64,000 nucleotides of DNA from Lysinibacillus xylanilyticus (GCF_001708185.1 NZ_MDDN01000002.1:372001-436000); one strand, 5' to 3'; counted from the first letter of the stretch, positions 26,643 through 36,886 are shown. Numbers and translations: made by a program. Notes: a model not told the origin generated them from the letters alone.

Positions 26643-28073
26643 CTATAAACTATTAAGCGCTTCTGCAAACCTTTTGATTCCTTCATCTATTGAATCTTCA
26701 TCTTCCTTTGCGAAAGTAAAACGAACAAATCCATCTTTGGATCCCAGTGTAGAACCAGGAACATAAATGACGCCTCTTTTAATGGATTCTTCAAGCAATT
26801 GGATTTCATTATAATTTTTAAGTATTTGACACCATATATGAATACCACCTTGAGGGATAGAATATTCCACCAGATCTTTTAAATAAGTATCAAGGCTTCT
26901 TATAATTTTATCTCTCCTTTTTTCTAATTCCTTAACCAAACTTTTTATATGAATATGAAAATTTTCTGATTCTAAAAAATCATTCGCTATCCATTGTGTA
27001 TAGCTAGAATGACCGAAGTCAACTTGTTGTTTTGCATCCGATAATCTTTCAATGACCGATGTTGGGCCAATAATCCACCCTATTCTTAATCCTGAGGCAA
27101 CAATTTTGGACAAAGAACTTATGTATAATACGTTTCCATTCCTATCCATTGATTTAAGGGTAGAGATTTTCTCTCCCGAAAAAGCTGTTAAACTATACGG
27201 ATCATCTTCTACTACTGGAATTCCAAACTTTGAGGATATGTCTAAAATCTCTTCTTTTTTCTTTTTATTCAATAAAGAGCCCGTTGGATTTTGAAAATAT
27301 GGATTTAAAAAAATCATTTTAATTCGGTGTTTTTTATATAATGACAGCAAATCTTCCGGGTTCATTCCATCCTTATCGACAGGTAGATAATGTACTTTTA
27401 TACCTGCCGATTTGAAAATTGGAAGATTATAATTGTAGGAAGGATCTTCTATTGCTATTGCATCTCCAGGCTTTAACAAACATTGTACAATTAAATGTAA
27501 TGCTTGTTGCGCTCCTGATGTTATCAGTATTGAAGAAGGTTTAGTTTCGATTCCCCGACTTTTTTTTACGTGTTTTGTAAGGGTATTTCTAAGGATTTCA
27601 TTCCCCAGTGGATGATCGTATCCTAAGCTTCCAATAAAAGAACGTGTTGAAGTTATCTCGCTTAAAAAGCTTTTTGGGAAAAGTTCTTCTGACAATTCAC
27701 CGGAAGCTAAATTTATTAATTTATGTTCAACAGCTTCTTTTCTTATTTTTTGCGTTACAGGTTGACTAGGTAAAAAAGAACCCGCCTCAATATACCTATT
27801 CCAACTAGGTATCCGTTTTTTTGTTATACCCCATATATCTTTACTAATGGTAGTACCGCGTCCTCTATTTCTTTCAATTAGCCCCATCGATTCTAATTCG
27901 TCATATGCATTAACGACAGTACTTCTATTTACACTTAGAGCACTTGCTAAATATCTCTCTGATGGTAATGGTTTATCAGGTGGAAATGTACCATCTGCAA
28001 TTCCCTTTTCAATATATTCTGCGAGTTGTTTATAAATAGCTTTTTTCGCTTGTCTATCAGGTTTCCAATCCAA
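26643..28073 (-). CDS. MocR/GabR-type transcriptional regulator
   Basis: 476 residues, TTG start after GAGGTGAG. An N-terminal GntR winged helix (about 10-78: AIYKQLAEYIEKGIADG, LPSERYLASALSVNRSTVV) joins a class I aminotransferase-like domain with TSGAQQALHL (185-194), NPTG (262-265) and the PLP-binding lysine K323 in SSLSKIVASGLRIGW. Such proteins sense a PLP-reactive amine or amino acid and bind directly repeated operators. No obvious aminotransferase or vitamin B6 gene is adjacent, so the target is unknown. Repeats on both sides of the gene are likely operators. Confidence 0.92.
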   Translation of the reverse strand: MDWKPDRQAKKAIYKQLAEYIEKGIADGTFPPDKPLPSERYLASALSVNRSTVVNAYDELESMGLIERNRGRGTTISKDIWGITKKRIPSWNRYIEAGSFLPSQPVTQKIRKEAVEHKLINLASGELSEELFPKSFLSEITSTRSFIGSLGYDHPLGNEILRNTLTKHVKKSRGIETKPSSILITSGAQQALHLIVQCLLKPGDAIAIEDPSYNYNLPIFKSAGIKVHYLPVDKDGMNPEDLLSLYKKHRIKMIFLNPYFQNPTGSLLNKKKKEEILDISSKFGIPVVEDDPYSLTAFSGEKISTLKSMDRNGNVLYISSLSKIVASGLRIGWIIGPTSVIERLSDAKQQVDFGHSSYTQWIANDFLESENFHIHIKSLVKELEKRRDKIIRSLDTYLKDLVEYSIPQGGIHIWCQILKNYNEIQLLEESIKRGVIYVPGSTLGSKDGFVRFTFAKEDEDSIDEGIKRFAEALNSL

Positions 28074-28174
28074 CTATACTCACCTCATTAGTTCCTTCAA
28101 ACTTGCTCTTTCTTCTTTAGCAGTGTTATTTCAGGTAAAAGATTATATATTAATATTATTTCAATTGTATTTAA

Positions 28175-28209
28175 CCATCCACTTCATTGTTATTCTAGCC
28201 ATCCACTAA
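28175..28209 (-). promoter_or_regulatory. Candidate MocR operator cluster, upstream
   Basis: Direct repeats (CATCCACT at 28176 and 28200 on the plus strand; AGTGGATGG on the minus strand) are exactly 24 bp apart, about 100 bp before the regulator's start. They fit autoregulation by a MocR protein that binds tandem sites. Confidence 0.5.
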
Positions 28210-28281
28210 AATAATCAATCCTCATTTTCCATTTTATATCCAATGTTACAATAAGCGTGAAATAAACTCCTATTTCATAGA

Positions 28282-28311
28282 AAAAAAGCAGAATTTAACT
28301 CTGCTTTTCTA
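28282..28311 (-). terminator. Terminator overlapping the DUF6241 stop
   Basis: AAAAGCAGAGT and ATTCTGCTTTT form a stem whose loop holds the TAA stop codon; on the minus strand a run of T follows. Confidence 0.7.
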
Positions 28312-28889
28312 CTGGAATACCAAAGACTTGGAATATATAATCTTTCTCTTGTTCTTTTGTAGTAATACCAGTGGCTATACCACCTTCTTTTGTTCCTTGA
28401 ATAAACCACATATCATTATGGTCTTTGTCAACCGACTTAAAATCACCTTGTTTCCAACGATTTAAAATTTCTAAATATTTTTCACTATGTTCGTATCCAT
28501 CTTTATTTTCCTCTACAATTTGCAGTAAAGTCTCAATTCTTTTTCGTAGTAATCATAATTGATGATTCTTTCTCATCAGCAATGATCTTCTGATGTGACA
28601 TTTCTTGAATAACTTCTTGCATTAGATTATCAATAAAGGGTTCATCTCCACTCTTCCATTCATCAAACCTTTTGGAATACGTAGTGTTTTCCCAACCAAA
28701 ATTCGTATCCACTGTCGATACAAACTCTTTCTTATCATCTTCTTTTGAAATTGATTGACCGCTATCTAATTCACTCTCGACGCTATTAGAAGTTTCGTTT
28801 TCATAGTTCTTTTTCATAATCAAAAACGTACCACTTATACTCAATAATGCTGTTAAAACAACTATACCTAAAATATGAATCCGCTTCAT
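28296..28889 (-). pseudogene. DUF6241-type membrane-anchored protein, frameshifted
   Basis: The first part (118 codons, ends at 28533) has an N-terminal membrane helix and a soluble region, KRFDEWKSGDEPFIDNLMQE, then ends at MITTKKN. Removing one A from the A run there restores the frame into TKRIETLLQIVEENKDGYEH, ILNRWKQGDFKSVDKDHNDM and a final IFQVFGIPVEKQS. The joined product has the DUF6241 layout. A single-base expansion in a homopolymer could be a phase-variable or recent lesion, or a sequencing error. Confidence 0.75.
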
Positions 28890-29149
28890 TTTTTTAACAC
28901 ATTCATTAATTTTACCATTAAATTTCCATATATACTTTTCTCTGTAAACATCAGCACAAAAAACAGAAGTCTCCAGCTATACAAGATACCTTTTTTCATA
29001 AAAAGTTTTATTCAAGTTCATATTTGTGGTGACAAAACTCTCTAGCTTGATTTTAAGATTATCGTTCAAGTTATACCAAAAAGCCTTAACCCCGTTTTTA
29101 GACGTCTGGATTTCCTTGACCTTGATTCGCCATTCCAGTAGCAGGGCAG

Positions 29150-29487
29150 CACAAAAAAAAGGCGTTTGAAACCTGCGAATAATAGGGGTTTTGTGTATTT
29201 TTCTTAATTCCTATGTATGAAGAAATTTCAAACAAACATAGGCAATAATCGCTGCGAACAGTTTAGATTGAATACGGCATTTTTGGTTACCTCGAATAGT
29301 ACAAGCACGTTCGAGTTTTGTTTATTCCAATGAAAAAAATCCTAATCGCCCAACGAGACTTATACATGTTGGTATTTTCTTCAGCAGTGATATCGATTAA
29401 ACTTGTCACGACAAGTATTTCTTTACCCTCAAGTTCCATGAATTGAACGACACCTTGCGCTTTTTCGTTTATTTTTTCGGTGTCCAA
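29150..29487 (-). pseudogene. IS4-type transposase remnant
   Basis: A C-terminal fragment reads VTSLIDITAEE..MYKSRWAIRIFF, the region with the conserved YxxRWxIE of DDE transposases, here with Arg in place of Glu. After frame breaks it continues as LFAAIIAYVCLKFLHT and stops. The N-terminal half and the DDE core are missing. A dead insertion-sequence end between the DUF6241 gene and the ycsI-ycsG-pxpA operon. Confidence 0.75.
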
Positions 29488-29513
29488 AGAAATTCTTTTT
29501 TATAAAAAATCAA

Positions 29514-29552
29514 AGCTGGTGAAATTTTACTCGTCGTAAAATTTCACCAGCT
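29514..29552 (-). terminator. Perfect 17-bp hairpin downstream of the ycsI gene
   Basis: AGCTGGTGAAATTTTAC (29514-29530) and its exact complement (29536-29552) enclose 5 nt; a T-rich stretch follows on the minus strand. It either ends the pxpA-ycsG-ycsI operon or is part of the dead insertion sequence. Confidence 0.6.
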
Positions 29553-29634
29553 TATTAGATTTCAGAAATTGGTTTTGTCCCAACTTCTTGACACTTACTG
29601 ATGAAGAAAATAAATAGATGGCTTCGAACATACC

Positions 29635-30429
29635 TTAAAGTATGCTCAAGCTTGTTTCCTTTATATCAGTAATTAGCATATGACCCGGTGCATGGGTAAT
29701 TATAATAGAAGGTTTACTTTCCATTGCTACTGCCTGAGGGGTTACGCCACAAGCCCAAAATACTGGTATTTCCCCTGGCTTAATGGACACGGAATCACCG
29801 AAATCTGGTTTTGAAATATCCGTAATCCCTATTTGTTCTGGACTACCAATATGAATTGGTGCACCGTGTACATTTGGAAAACGCGAAGTAATTTGAATTG
29901 CACGAATCGCATCCTCTGGTGTCATAGGGCGCATACTGACAACAGTTGGTCCTTCAAACACACCTGCTTTTTCACACGCGATATTTGTTTTATACATTGG
30001 CACATTACAGTTTTCTTGAATATGTCTTATTGGAATACCCGCTTCCAGAAGAGGTGTTTCAAATGTAAAGCTACACCCTATTAAAAAAACTACCATATCC
30101 TCTTCCCAATAATCTGTAATATCTAATACTTCTTCAGTTAAAATACCATCCCGATAAATACGATATTTCGGAATGTCCTTGCGAATATCTGCATTTTTAG
30201 CAATTTTTGAAGGTATAAATGATCCAGGTTCTGTCACATCTAATAATGGGCATGGCTTTGGATTGCGATGACAAAATAGTAGAAAGTCAAAGGCATGCTC
30301 CTTCTTCAAAATCACTAAATTTGCTTGTGTAAACCCAATAGACATGCCAGAAGTTGGTCCAGAAATTTCTTGATTACGAATAAGTTTACGGATTTCATTC
30401 GGCTCTAAAGCACTATATGTTGTCATCAT
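29635..30429 (-). CDS. ycsI: YcsI-type putative hydro-lyase (DUF1445, D-glutamate cyclase family)
   Basis: 264 residues from the ATG 7 nt after AAGGAG; an in-frame upstream extension overlaps the transporter gene and has no ribosome site. Family marks: [18 protein letters not shown] near the start, [19 protein letters not shown] and, at the C-terminus, [14 protein letters not shown] and [12 protein letters not shown]. The family includes enzymes opening 5-oxoproline or cyclic amides. Third gene of the pxpA-ycsG-ycsI operon, the same order as in Bacillus subtilis. Confidence 0.88.
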   Translation of the reverse strand: MMTTYSALEPNEIRKLIRNQEISGPTSGMSIGFTQANLVILKKEHAFDFLLFCHRNPKPCPLLDVTEPGSFIPSKIAKNADIRKDIPKYRIYRDGILTEEVLDITDYWEEDMVVFLIGCSFTFETPLLEAGIPIRHIQENCNVPMYKTNIACEKAGVFEGPTVVSMRPMTPEDAIRAIQITSRFPNVHGAPIHIGSPEQIGITDISKPDFGDSVSIKPGEIPVFWACGVTPQAVAMESKPSIIITHAPGHMLITDIKETSLSIL

Positions 30430-30499
30430 CAATTCACTCCTTATAAATGAACCATCCATGAAAAGATGCTCATGGATGGATGGTTGGTTGGTTGTTAGA

Positions 30500-31753
30500 T
30501 TAACTAAAAATTTTCGGAATTTCTTCAATAAATGTAATAATGCTGAGACATCCCATAATAAGTACCACAATTGCTCCAGTTACAGTTAACCAACGTGGAT
30601 GCTTATATGTGCCAACAATATCTTTTTTGTGTGCAGCAACTAATATAATGCCAAGTGATAATGGTAAAATCAGTGCATTTAATGCACCTACCAAAATTAA
30701 CACATTAACAGGCTTACCAACCAAGGCAAAAGTTGCTGTTGAAATGACGATAAATGCTATAATCACCCAATTATGATATTTATCAATGTTAGGGTGGAAT
30801 GAACGAATAAATGAAACGGATGTATAAGCTGCACCTACAACAGAAGTAATCGCTGCAGCCCACATAATCATACCAAACATACGATAACCAATATTACCCG
30901 CAGCTAGTTGGAAAACAGATGCAGGTGGATTGGCAGGATCAATGACTAAACCTTTCGAAACAACACCAAGGACCGCTAAAAATAAAGCAATACGCATTAC
31001 GCCAGTAATCAAAATCCCTGTCACAGAGCTTTTTGTTACTTCTGACAAGGATTCTTGTCCTTTGATGCCAGCGTCCAAAAGGCGGTGACCACCAGCAAAA
31101 GTAATGTAACCTCCAACTGATCCACCCACCAAAGTTACAATCGCAAACCAGCTAATTTCTTTAGGCCAAACAGTGTTCACAATCGCTTCTCCCACAGGTG
31201 GTGACGTTTTAAAAGCAACGAATAGCATGAGTAGAATCATGACACCGCCAGCAATTTGCGCAACCTTGTCCATTGCCTTCCCTGCTTCTTTATAGATAAA
31301 TATAAAAATAGCAAAAAGTGCACTTACAATGGCACCTATAATTGGGTCTACGCCAAGCATTGCATTTAACCCTAATCCAGCTCCAGCAACGTTACCAATA
31401 TTGAATGCTAAACCACCTATAACAATCATAATTGCAAGGAGAACACCTAATCCAGGTAACACCTTGTTGGCAATTTCTTGCCCTCGCAAGCCAGAAACAG
31501 CAATGATTCGCCAAACGTTTACCTGTGCGACAATATCTAGAATTAATGAAATTAAAATGACAAATCCAAAGCTAGCCGCTAATTGCTGTGTAAATACTGT
31601 CGTTTGTGTTAAAAATCCTGGTCCGATAGATGAAGTTGCCATTAAAAAGGCTGCTCCTATTAACACACTTTTACTTGCTGTTTTCTTAACAAATTTCCCT
31701 TTTTTCTCTTGCTCGATCGCTGCTTCATTAACTTCCGTTTTTTTTGCTACCAT
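30500..31753 (-). CDS. ycsG: NRAMP-like transporter YcsG
   Basis: 417 residues from ATG 31753 (AAGGAGGGG upstream); about eleven membrane helices. It has the NRAMP-type first helix region ([20 protein letters not shown]) but the metal-binding DPGN of true Mn/Fe carriers is not present, so it is probably not a metal transporter. Between pxpA and ycsI it may carry 5-oxoproline or another small organic substrate; this is inference. It overlaps nothing and starts 4 nt after pxpA. Confidence 0.85.
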   Translation of the reverse strand: MVAKKTEVNEAAIEQEKKGKFVKKTASKSVLIGAAFLMATSSIGPGFLTQTTVFTQQLAASFGFVILISLILDIVAQVNVWRIIAVSGLRGQEIANKVLPGLGVLLAIMIVIGGLAFNIGNVAGAGLGLNAMLGVDPIIGAIVSALFAIFIFIYKEAGKAMDKVAQIAGGVMILLMLFVAFKTSPPVGEAIVNTVWPKEISWFAIVTLVGGSVGGYITFAGGHRLLDAGIKGQESLSEVTKSSVTGILITGVMRIALFLAVLGVVSKGLVIDPANPPASVFQLAAGNIGYRMFGMIMWAAAITSVVGAAYTSVSFIRSFHPNIDKYHNWVIIAFIVISTATFALVGKPVNVLILVGALNALILPLSLGIILVAAHKKDIVGTYKHPRWLTVTGAIVVLIMGCLSIITFIEEIPKIFS

Positions 31754-31757
31754 TGAC

Positions 31758-32522
31758 TTACCCCTCCTTGATTGCACGTACTGATATTTGATGTTCTGCT
31801 AATCTTGAATGAATATATTTTGCAAACTCTATAGCATGTTCCCCGTCCCCATGAATACAAATAGTATTTGCGTGTAATGGGATTTCGATTTGCTGTTGTG
31901 ACAGCACAATTCCTTCTTTCACCATGCGCACAACCTGATTCACAGCTTGTTCCTTATCGGTAATCAATGCATCCGGTTGGTTACGAGATGTTAAAGAACC
32001 ATCCTTCTGATAGGTACGATCTGCAAACACTTCATGAGCTGTTTGAAGCCCTACTTTTTCTCCGGCTTTTGTTAATTCACTACCTGAGAGACCGAATAAC
32101 ACAAGTGAAGGTGAAATATCATAAATGGCTTGTGCAATTGCCTCAGCAATCGCTGGATTTTTAGCAGCCATATTATAAAGTGCTCCATGCGGCTTAACAT
32201 GCTGCATGGTTTCATTGTAAGTCGTTAGAAAACCTTGCAATGCTCCAACTTGATAAATAACCATATCATAGGCTTCCTGTGGTGTGATGTTCATCTCACG
32301 TCGTCCAAAGCCATTTAAATCCGGTAATCCTGGATGTGCCCCGATTTTCACACCATTAGCAATGGCTAGCTTAACTGTCTCTCGCATGACTGTTGGATCT
32401 CCAGCATGGAATCCACAAGCAATATTAGCAGAGGTTACATATTTTAAGATTTCTTCTTGCTCTCCAAGTCGATAACGACCAAAACTTTCCCCTAAATCAC
32501 AGTTTAAATCAACTCGAAACAT
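31758..32522 (-). CDS. pxpA: 5-oxoprolinase subunit A (LamB/YcsF family)
   Basis: 254 residues, full-length: [14 protein letters not shown] at the start, [12 protein letters not shown] (about 33-44), [24 protein letters not shown] and CIHGDG near the end. With PxpB and PxpC it hydrolyses 5-oxo-L-proline to glutamate using ATP. It is transcribed away from pxpBC across a 280-bp shared control region. Confidence 0.93.
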   Translation of the reverse strand: MFRVDLNCDLGESFGRYRLGEQEEILKYVTSANIACGFHAGDPTVMRETVKLAIANGVKIGAHPGLPDLNGFGRREMNITPQEAYDMVIYQVGALQGFLTTYNETMQHVKPHGALYNMAAKNPAIAEAIAQAIYDISPSLVLFGLSGSELTKAGEKVGLQTAHEVFADRTYQKDGSLTSRNQPDALITDKEQAVNQVVRMVKEGIVLSQQQIEIPLHANTICIHGDGEHAIEFAKYIHSRLAEHQISVRAIKEG

Positions 32523-32585
32523 CTTCTTCCCCCCGTTTTCTTCCCACTAAAGTAATTATAATGAATACGTTTACAACTTTTTTGT

Positions 32586-32602
32586 ACCGATATTCGGAAC
32601 TT
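32586..32602. promoter_or_regulatory. Candidate KipR operator, pxpA side
   Basis: ACCGATATTCGGAACTT contains CCGA/TCGG arms. A near-identical piece lies on the pxpB side, so both divergent promoters may be controlled by the IclR-type regulator nearby. Confidence 0.5.
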
Positions 32603-32767
32603 GAGTTTTGAAATTTAAAAAAATCTTAACATATTTTATAATTGCTGAAAAGTATAAATTTATAATTTTGAGAAAGAATATTTTTTTTAAAATTTTCATT
32701 CAAATTAAACTTGTTTTTGTTTATTGTTTAAATATAATTATAATAATCCGTTATTTAAAACTTATAT

Positions 32768-32784
32768 ACCGAATTACGAAACTT
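32768..32784. promoter_or_regulatory. Candidate KipR operator, pxpB side
   Basis: ACCGAATTACGAAACTT matches the pxpA-side site at most positions and lies directly before the pxpB ribosome site, where a bound repressor would block transcription. Confidence 0.5.
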
Positions 32785-32800
32785 CAGGGAGATGGTTTTT

Positions 32801-33541
32801 ATGCTGAATTTAAAAGAGAATGTACAGATAAGACCTTTGAGCGATTCTGCACTAGTTATACATGTAGGTGAAGGAATCAGTGAGGCAATTCACAATAAAG
32901 TTAAAAATATATTAAATTTATTAGAGAGAAATCCATTTGAAGGATTCATCGAGGTTGTGCCTGCCTATAATAATGTGACAGTTTATTACAATCCGATTGA
33001 AGTATACTTTTCAAATATAGAAAAAGGAGGCGAAATGCCTTACGAAAAGGTGAAAGCTACAATTCTTTCTTTATTGAATCAATCTCACATAGTTGAAACA
33101 ACGAAGGAGCGTGTCGTAAAAATCCCTGTAGTATATGGTGGTGAAATGGGACCCGATTTAGAATTTGTAGCCTCTTATCATGGTTTAACACCTAATGAAG
33201 TCATTAAAATTCACTCTTCTGTAGAATATCTTGTGTACATGATAGGCTTTGCTCCAGGTTTTCCGTTTATGGGAGGAATGGATAGACAAATTGCAACACC
33301 TCGTAAAGAAACTCCACGGTTATCGATTACTCCGGGATCAGTTGGAATTGCGGGCAATCAAACAGGGATTTACCCATTAGAAACTCCAGGTGGATGGCAA
33401 ATCATCGGACGAACACCTTCTCGTTTGTTTCTACCTGAACAATCTCCTCCAACTTTATTACAACCGGGTGATCGAATTCAGTTTGTACCAATTTCGTTGG
33501 AAGAATATAAGAGCGAATGGGAGATGGAAACATGGGCATAA
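32801..33541 (+). CDS. pxpB: 5-oxoprolinase subunit B (KipI homologue)
   Basis: 246 residues from ATG 32801, 9 nt after GGGAG. It shows the carboxyltransferase subdomain C/D pattern: PVVYGGEMGPDLE, FAPGFPFMGG and IAGNQTGIYPLETPGGWQI. In Bacillus subtilis KipI was first described as an inhibitor of the sporulation kinase KinA and the pair KipI-KipA is now regarded as 5-oxoprolinase subunits. Overlaps pxpC by 10 nt. Confidence 0.92.
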   Translation: MLNLKENVQIRPLSDSALVIHVGEGISEAIHNKVKNILNLLERNPFEGFIEVVPAYNNVTVYYNPIEVYFSNIEKGGEMPYEKVKATILSLLNQSHIVETTKERVVKIPVVYGGEMGPDLEFVASYHGLTPNEVIKIHSSVEYLVYMIGFAPGFPFMGGMDRQIATPRKETPRLSITPGSVGIAGNQTGIYPLETPGGWQIIGRTPSRLFLPEQSPPTLLQPGDRIQFVPISLEEYKSEWEMETWA

Positions 33542-34521
33542 AGGTATTACAGCCAGGTATGCTGGCAACCATTCAAGACCTAGGAAGATATGGGCTACAA
33601 AAGTTTGGTGTGATCGTCGGAGGAGCAATGGATTCAATTTCCTTACGAATTGCGAATTTACTTGTTGGAAATTCGGAAGGAGAAGGCGCTCTTGAGGTGA
33701 CACTTTATGGAACAACCCTTTTATTTGAAACTGATGAACTGATCGCAATTACAGGTGGCAATTTACAACCTACAATAGACGGAAAAGAAGCACCAATGTG
33801 GCGACCACTTTTGATTCAAAAAGGATCTGTTTTAAAATTTAAAACTGCGATTAGTGGTTGTCGAGCCTACGTATCGTTTAGTGGCGGAATTCAAGTGCCA
33901 AAAGTGATGAGCAGTAAAAGCACCTACATACGTGCTGGAATTGGAGGATTTCAAGGTAGAAAATTGCTGAAGAATGATGTCTTTGAATTAGATAGACGAT
34001 CAGAGTTAGGCGAGGATCTTTTCAAACTATTAAAAAAAGAACCAACGAACCTTTCTTGGTCAGCTGATTACACATCCTTTGTTACATTTAAAAAAACGCA
34101 AACAATCCGCTTTATAAGAGGCTCTGAGTATCAGCATTTCGATGAGGAGAGTTTACAAAAATTCCTTTCAACGCCTTACACCATCACAACACACGCTGAT
34201 CGAATGGGCTATCGATTAGAAGGAGAGGCTATTCAATTAAAAGAGCCATTTGAATTATTATCCGAAGGGGTTACATTTGGAACGATTCAAGTGCCCGCCA
34301 ATGGGCAACCTATTATTTTAATGGCAGATCGTCAAACAACTGGTGGATATCCTAAAATAGGACAAGTGATTTCTGCCGATTTACCATCATTAGCACAAAT
34401 GCAAACAAATGGTCGAGTCTATTTTAAAGAGGTCACTCTTGAAGAAGCTCAATTGGCATTAATACATCAAGAAAGAAAACGAAATGAATTAGCATTTGGA
34501 CTCCATTTAAAAAGGTTATAG
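33532..34521 (+). CDS. pxpC: 5-oxoprolinase subunit C (KipA homologue)
   Basis: 329 residues from ATG 33532, 8 nt after GGGAG. Carboxyltransferase A/B-type domain: VLQPGMLATIQDLGRYG at the start, VGGAMDSISLRIAN, THADRMGYRLEG and ILMADRQTTGGYPKIG. It completes the PxpABC complex. A strong terminator follows that also serves the convergent kipR gene. Confidence 0.93.
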   Translation: MGIKVLQPGMLATIQDLGRYGLQKFGVIVGGAMDSISLRIANLLVGNSEGEGALEVTLYGTTLLFETDELIAITGGNLQPTIDGKEAPMWRPLLIQKGSVLKFKTAISGCRAYVSFSGGIQVPKVMSSKSTYIRAGIGGFQGRKLLKNDVFELDRRSELGEDLFKLLKKEPTNLSWSADYTSFVTFKKTQTIRFIRGSEYQHFDEESLQKFLSTPYTITTHADRMGYRLEGEAIQLKEPFELLSEGVTFGTIQVPANGQPIILMADRQTTGGYPKIGQVISADLPSLAQMQTNGRVYFKEVTLEEAQLALIHQERKRNELAFGLHLKRL

Positions 34522-34596
34522 AAGCATTAGAGGCAATTCAATTGTCCAAAATTCGATCATTTAGATAGTAATGTTTTCAGTTAGCAATTTCAGCGC

Positions 34597-34639
34597 AAAA
34601 TGGGTAATCTCAAATGACTTTTGAGACTACCCATTTTTT
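34597..34639. terminator. Bidirectional terminator between pxpC and kipR
   Basis: AAATGGGTAATCTCAAA and TTTGAGACTACCCATTT pair with one mismatch, flanked by A on one side and T on the other. It touches the kipR stop codon. Confidence 0.85.
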
Positions 34640-35396
34640 AAAGCTGTTCATACCCCAATTGTTTAGAAATCTCTGCGGTAGCCTTCTTAAGTTTATCAAC
34701 GAAGATTTCAACGTTTTCCCCTTGATAATTGGTTTCTAGTCCCGCAATACTCATTGCTGCAACGACTTCTCCTTTATGATCGTAAATCGGTGCTGCAACA
34801 GCAGATGTATAATTTTCTAATTCTGAATGGCTGATTGTATAACCAAGTTCTCTAGCCTGCACAATCGTTTCAAAAAGCCTTTCCTTATCTGTAATCGTCC
34901 CCATTGCAAATGATTTAAGTTCTACCGATTCGAGATATTCCTTTATTTCTGCATCCGGTAAAAAGGATAATACAGCACGAGGGCATGCCCCTGCATAAAG
35001 AGGACTTTTTCTACCAATTGCAGTGTAGAGTCGAACTTTTTGCTTCGTATCTATTTTCTCGATATAAACAGCATCATCACCATCACGAACGATTAAATTA
35101 ATCGCTTCTTTTACATCATTATGTAACTCATTCATAATTGGATCTGCAATTTTTCGCACATCTAGGCGCATTGATACTAGATGTCCAAATTTAAGGAAGA
35201 GAATACCTAACCTATATTTTGCATCAGCTCCCTTTTCTAAAAAATCCATTTCCTCGAAAGATTTCAACATGCGGAAAGCAGAGGTTTTAGGGATTCCTGA
35301 TAACTCAATTACTTCTTGAAATGACAGTTCAGCATGATCGATAAATAGATTTAAAATATCCATTGAACGGACAACCGTTTTATTATTATTTGGCAA
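34638..35396 (-). CDS. kipR: IclR-family regulator (KipR homologue)
   Basis: 252 residues, TTG start after GAAGGGGGG. The N-terminal winged helix (LSFQEVIELSGIPKTSAFRM at about 24-43) is followed by the IclR effector domain (LYAGACPRAVLSF, GYTISHSELENYTSAVAAPI). KipR represses the kip operon in Bacillus subtilis; here the gene converges with pxpBC. Repeated ACCGA..AACTT sites in the pxpA-pxpB gap are likely targets. Confidence 0.88.
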   Translation of the reverse strand: MPNNNKTVVRSMDILNLFIDHAELSFQEVIELSGIPKTSAFRMLKSFEEMDFLEKGADAKYRLGILFLKFGHLVSMRLDVRKIADPIMNELHNDVKEAINLIVRDGDDAVYIEKIDTKQKVRLYTAIGRKSPLYAGACPRAVLSFLPDAEIKEYLESVELKSFAMGTITDKERLFETIVQARELGYTISHSELENYTSAVAAPIYDHKGEVVAAMSIAGLETNYQGENVEIFVDKLKKATAEISKQLGYEQL

Positions 35397-35626
35397 TTTA
35401 AGTTTCCCCCCTTCTATACTAGATTTAATCTAATCATAATTTTTCTTTTCTAATTAATAATTATACCTAACATCTTACTATTTTTATATACCCTGTAAAT
35501 CAGGTTGACAAAGACATAAAAAACAGGAGCAGAGAATGGTTGCTTTGCTTCCATACTCTTTACCCCTGCTTGTTATTCTTATTTTGATTCCCTCGATTAC
35601 TATGCTAGTTAAAAAATGCGGATATT

Positions 35627-36886
35627 CTATTTTTGTCCTACGCTCTGACGTTTTTCCTTAAATAAAATCACTCCAATCAAACCAACGATGGAGAAGATCA
35701 CTGGCGTGATGAAACCATAGTAATATCCATCAAATAGATTTCCTGAAGTTGATTGAAAATGATCCAATATATATCCAAAAATGATGGGAAGCAATACAGC
35801 ACTTAGAAAGCCGCCCGTATTCGCAATCCCCGAAACAATTCCAGATTCTTCTAGACTAAAAGATTGACGTACAGCTGCAAAGGTTAATGCACTTGCCCCA
35901 TATCCAAAGCCTATGATAAAGAAAATAATAATTAGAAAGTAAAAGGAAGGATGCCCATTACATAAAAGGAAGGAAAACCATCCTAATAAAACAATGATAT
36001 GAACGACAATATACGGTCTTTTAATTGTTTCTAACCGACTTGAAATCCAACTAGCTAGAGGTGCTCCAATAAGTGCCCCGATAAGACCGATCATAATCAG
36101 CTGGCTGGCATCTGAACGAGTCATTTCATACATATTCATCCCATATGGTACTGCCCACGAACTGATAAACCCTACATAACCGCCGACTACCCCAAAATGG
36201 CAAAAGAATAGGGCCCATGCTTGCGGATTTGAAAATATTCTTCGTAGTAAAACTGATGTTTTTTCACGTTGCACTTTTGCTGTATCAACTACTTGCTCAT
36301 CCCCGAAAATTTGTTTTGTTTTTTTCACAAGTACAAAATAAAGGAGGATGCCACATAAACATAAGAGTAGTCCTACTGAGAAAAATGTTACCCTCCAACC
36401 AAATAAAAGTATCCATGTGGAGAAAGGTACTGTCGCCAATAAGAAACCAAGACTTCCAGTCATGCCCGCCAGGCCAATTAATCGAACAAATTCCTTTGTA
36501 TGAAACCATTGGGCCAAAATTAGCACCATGTTAACCCATATGGTCGCATCCCCTACCCCAGTTAGTATTCTGGCAAAAAACAGGACGAATTCATGTGTAC
36601 TTAGACTATAAATGATTGTACCTAAACCTGTAAGAGTAGCACCAATAATTAGAAAAAAATTTGGCCCAAATCGATCAGCTAAAATCCCCATCGGAATTTG
36701 CAAACTCGTGTAGACAAAAAATTGTATACTCGTCAATAACCCAATCGTTGATGCTGTTACATTAAAATCTCGCATCAATTGGTCTGTAATCAATCCTGGG
36801 GCGGTTCGTTGACTCGCCATTAACAAATAAGTAAATAATACAGAAACAAATACAACCCATCTATATTTGCTATTTTGTTTGTCCAA
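35627..36886 (-). CDS. MFS transporter
   Basis: 419 residues with twelve predicted membrane helices and the MFS motif GILADRFGP after helix 2 (about 67-75). TTG start after AGGAG. The APGLITDQLMRDF start and overall layout resemble anion:cation or organic-acid symporters and nitrate/sugar-acid carriers. It stands between the pxp cluster and an aldehyde dehydrogenase on the same strand, so it probably imports the substrate of one of these; the substrate cannot be read from the sequence. Confidence 0.88.
   Translation of the reverse strand: MDKQNSKYRWVVFVSVLFTYLLMASQRTAPGLITDQLMRDFNVTASTIGLLTSIQFFVYTSLQIPMGILADRFGPNFFLIIGATLTGLGTIIYSLSTHEFVLFFARILTGVGDATIWVNMVLILAQWFHTKEFVRLIGLAGMTGSLGFLLATVPFSTWILLFGWRVTFFSVGLLLCLCGILLYFVLVKKTKQIFGDEQVVDTAKVQREKTSVLLRRIFSNPQAWALFFCHFGVVGGYVGFISSWAVPYGMNMYEMTRSDASQLIMIGLIGALIGAPLASWISSRLETIKRPYIVVHIIVLLGWFSFLLCNGHPSFYFLIIIFFIIGFGYGASALTFAAVRQSFSLEESGIVSGIANTGGFLSAVLLPIIFGYILDHFQSTSGNLFDGYYYGFITPVIFSIVGLIGVILFKEKRQSVGQK

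Noticed and set aside
29833-30084. Plus-strand open frame with Trp/Cys-rich product
   Set aside because: Antisense shadow of ycsI.
30500-31753. Manganese/iron NRAMP transporter
   Set aside because: The DPGN metal-binding motif is not present and the gene lies inside the 5-oxoproline cluster.
31329-31784. Plus-strand open frame of 151 codons
   Set aside because: Antisense to the YcsG transporter gene; hydrophobic codon mirror only.
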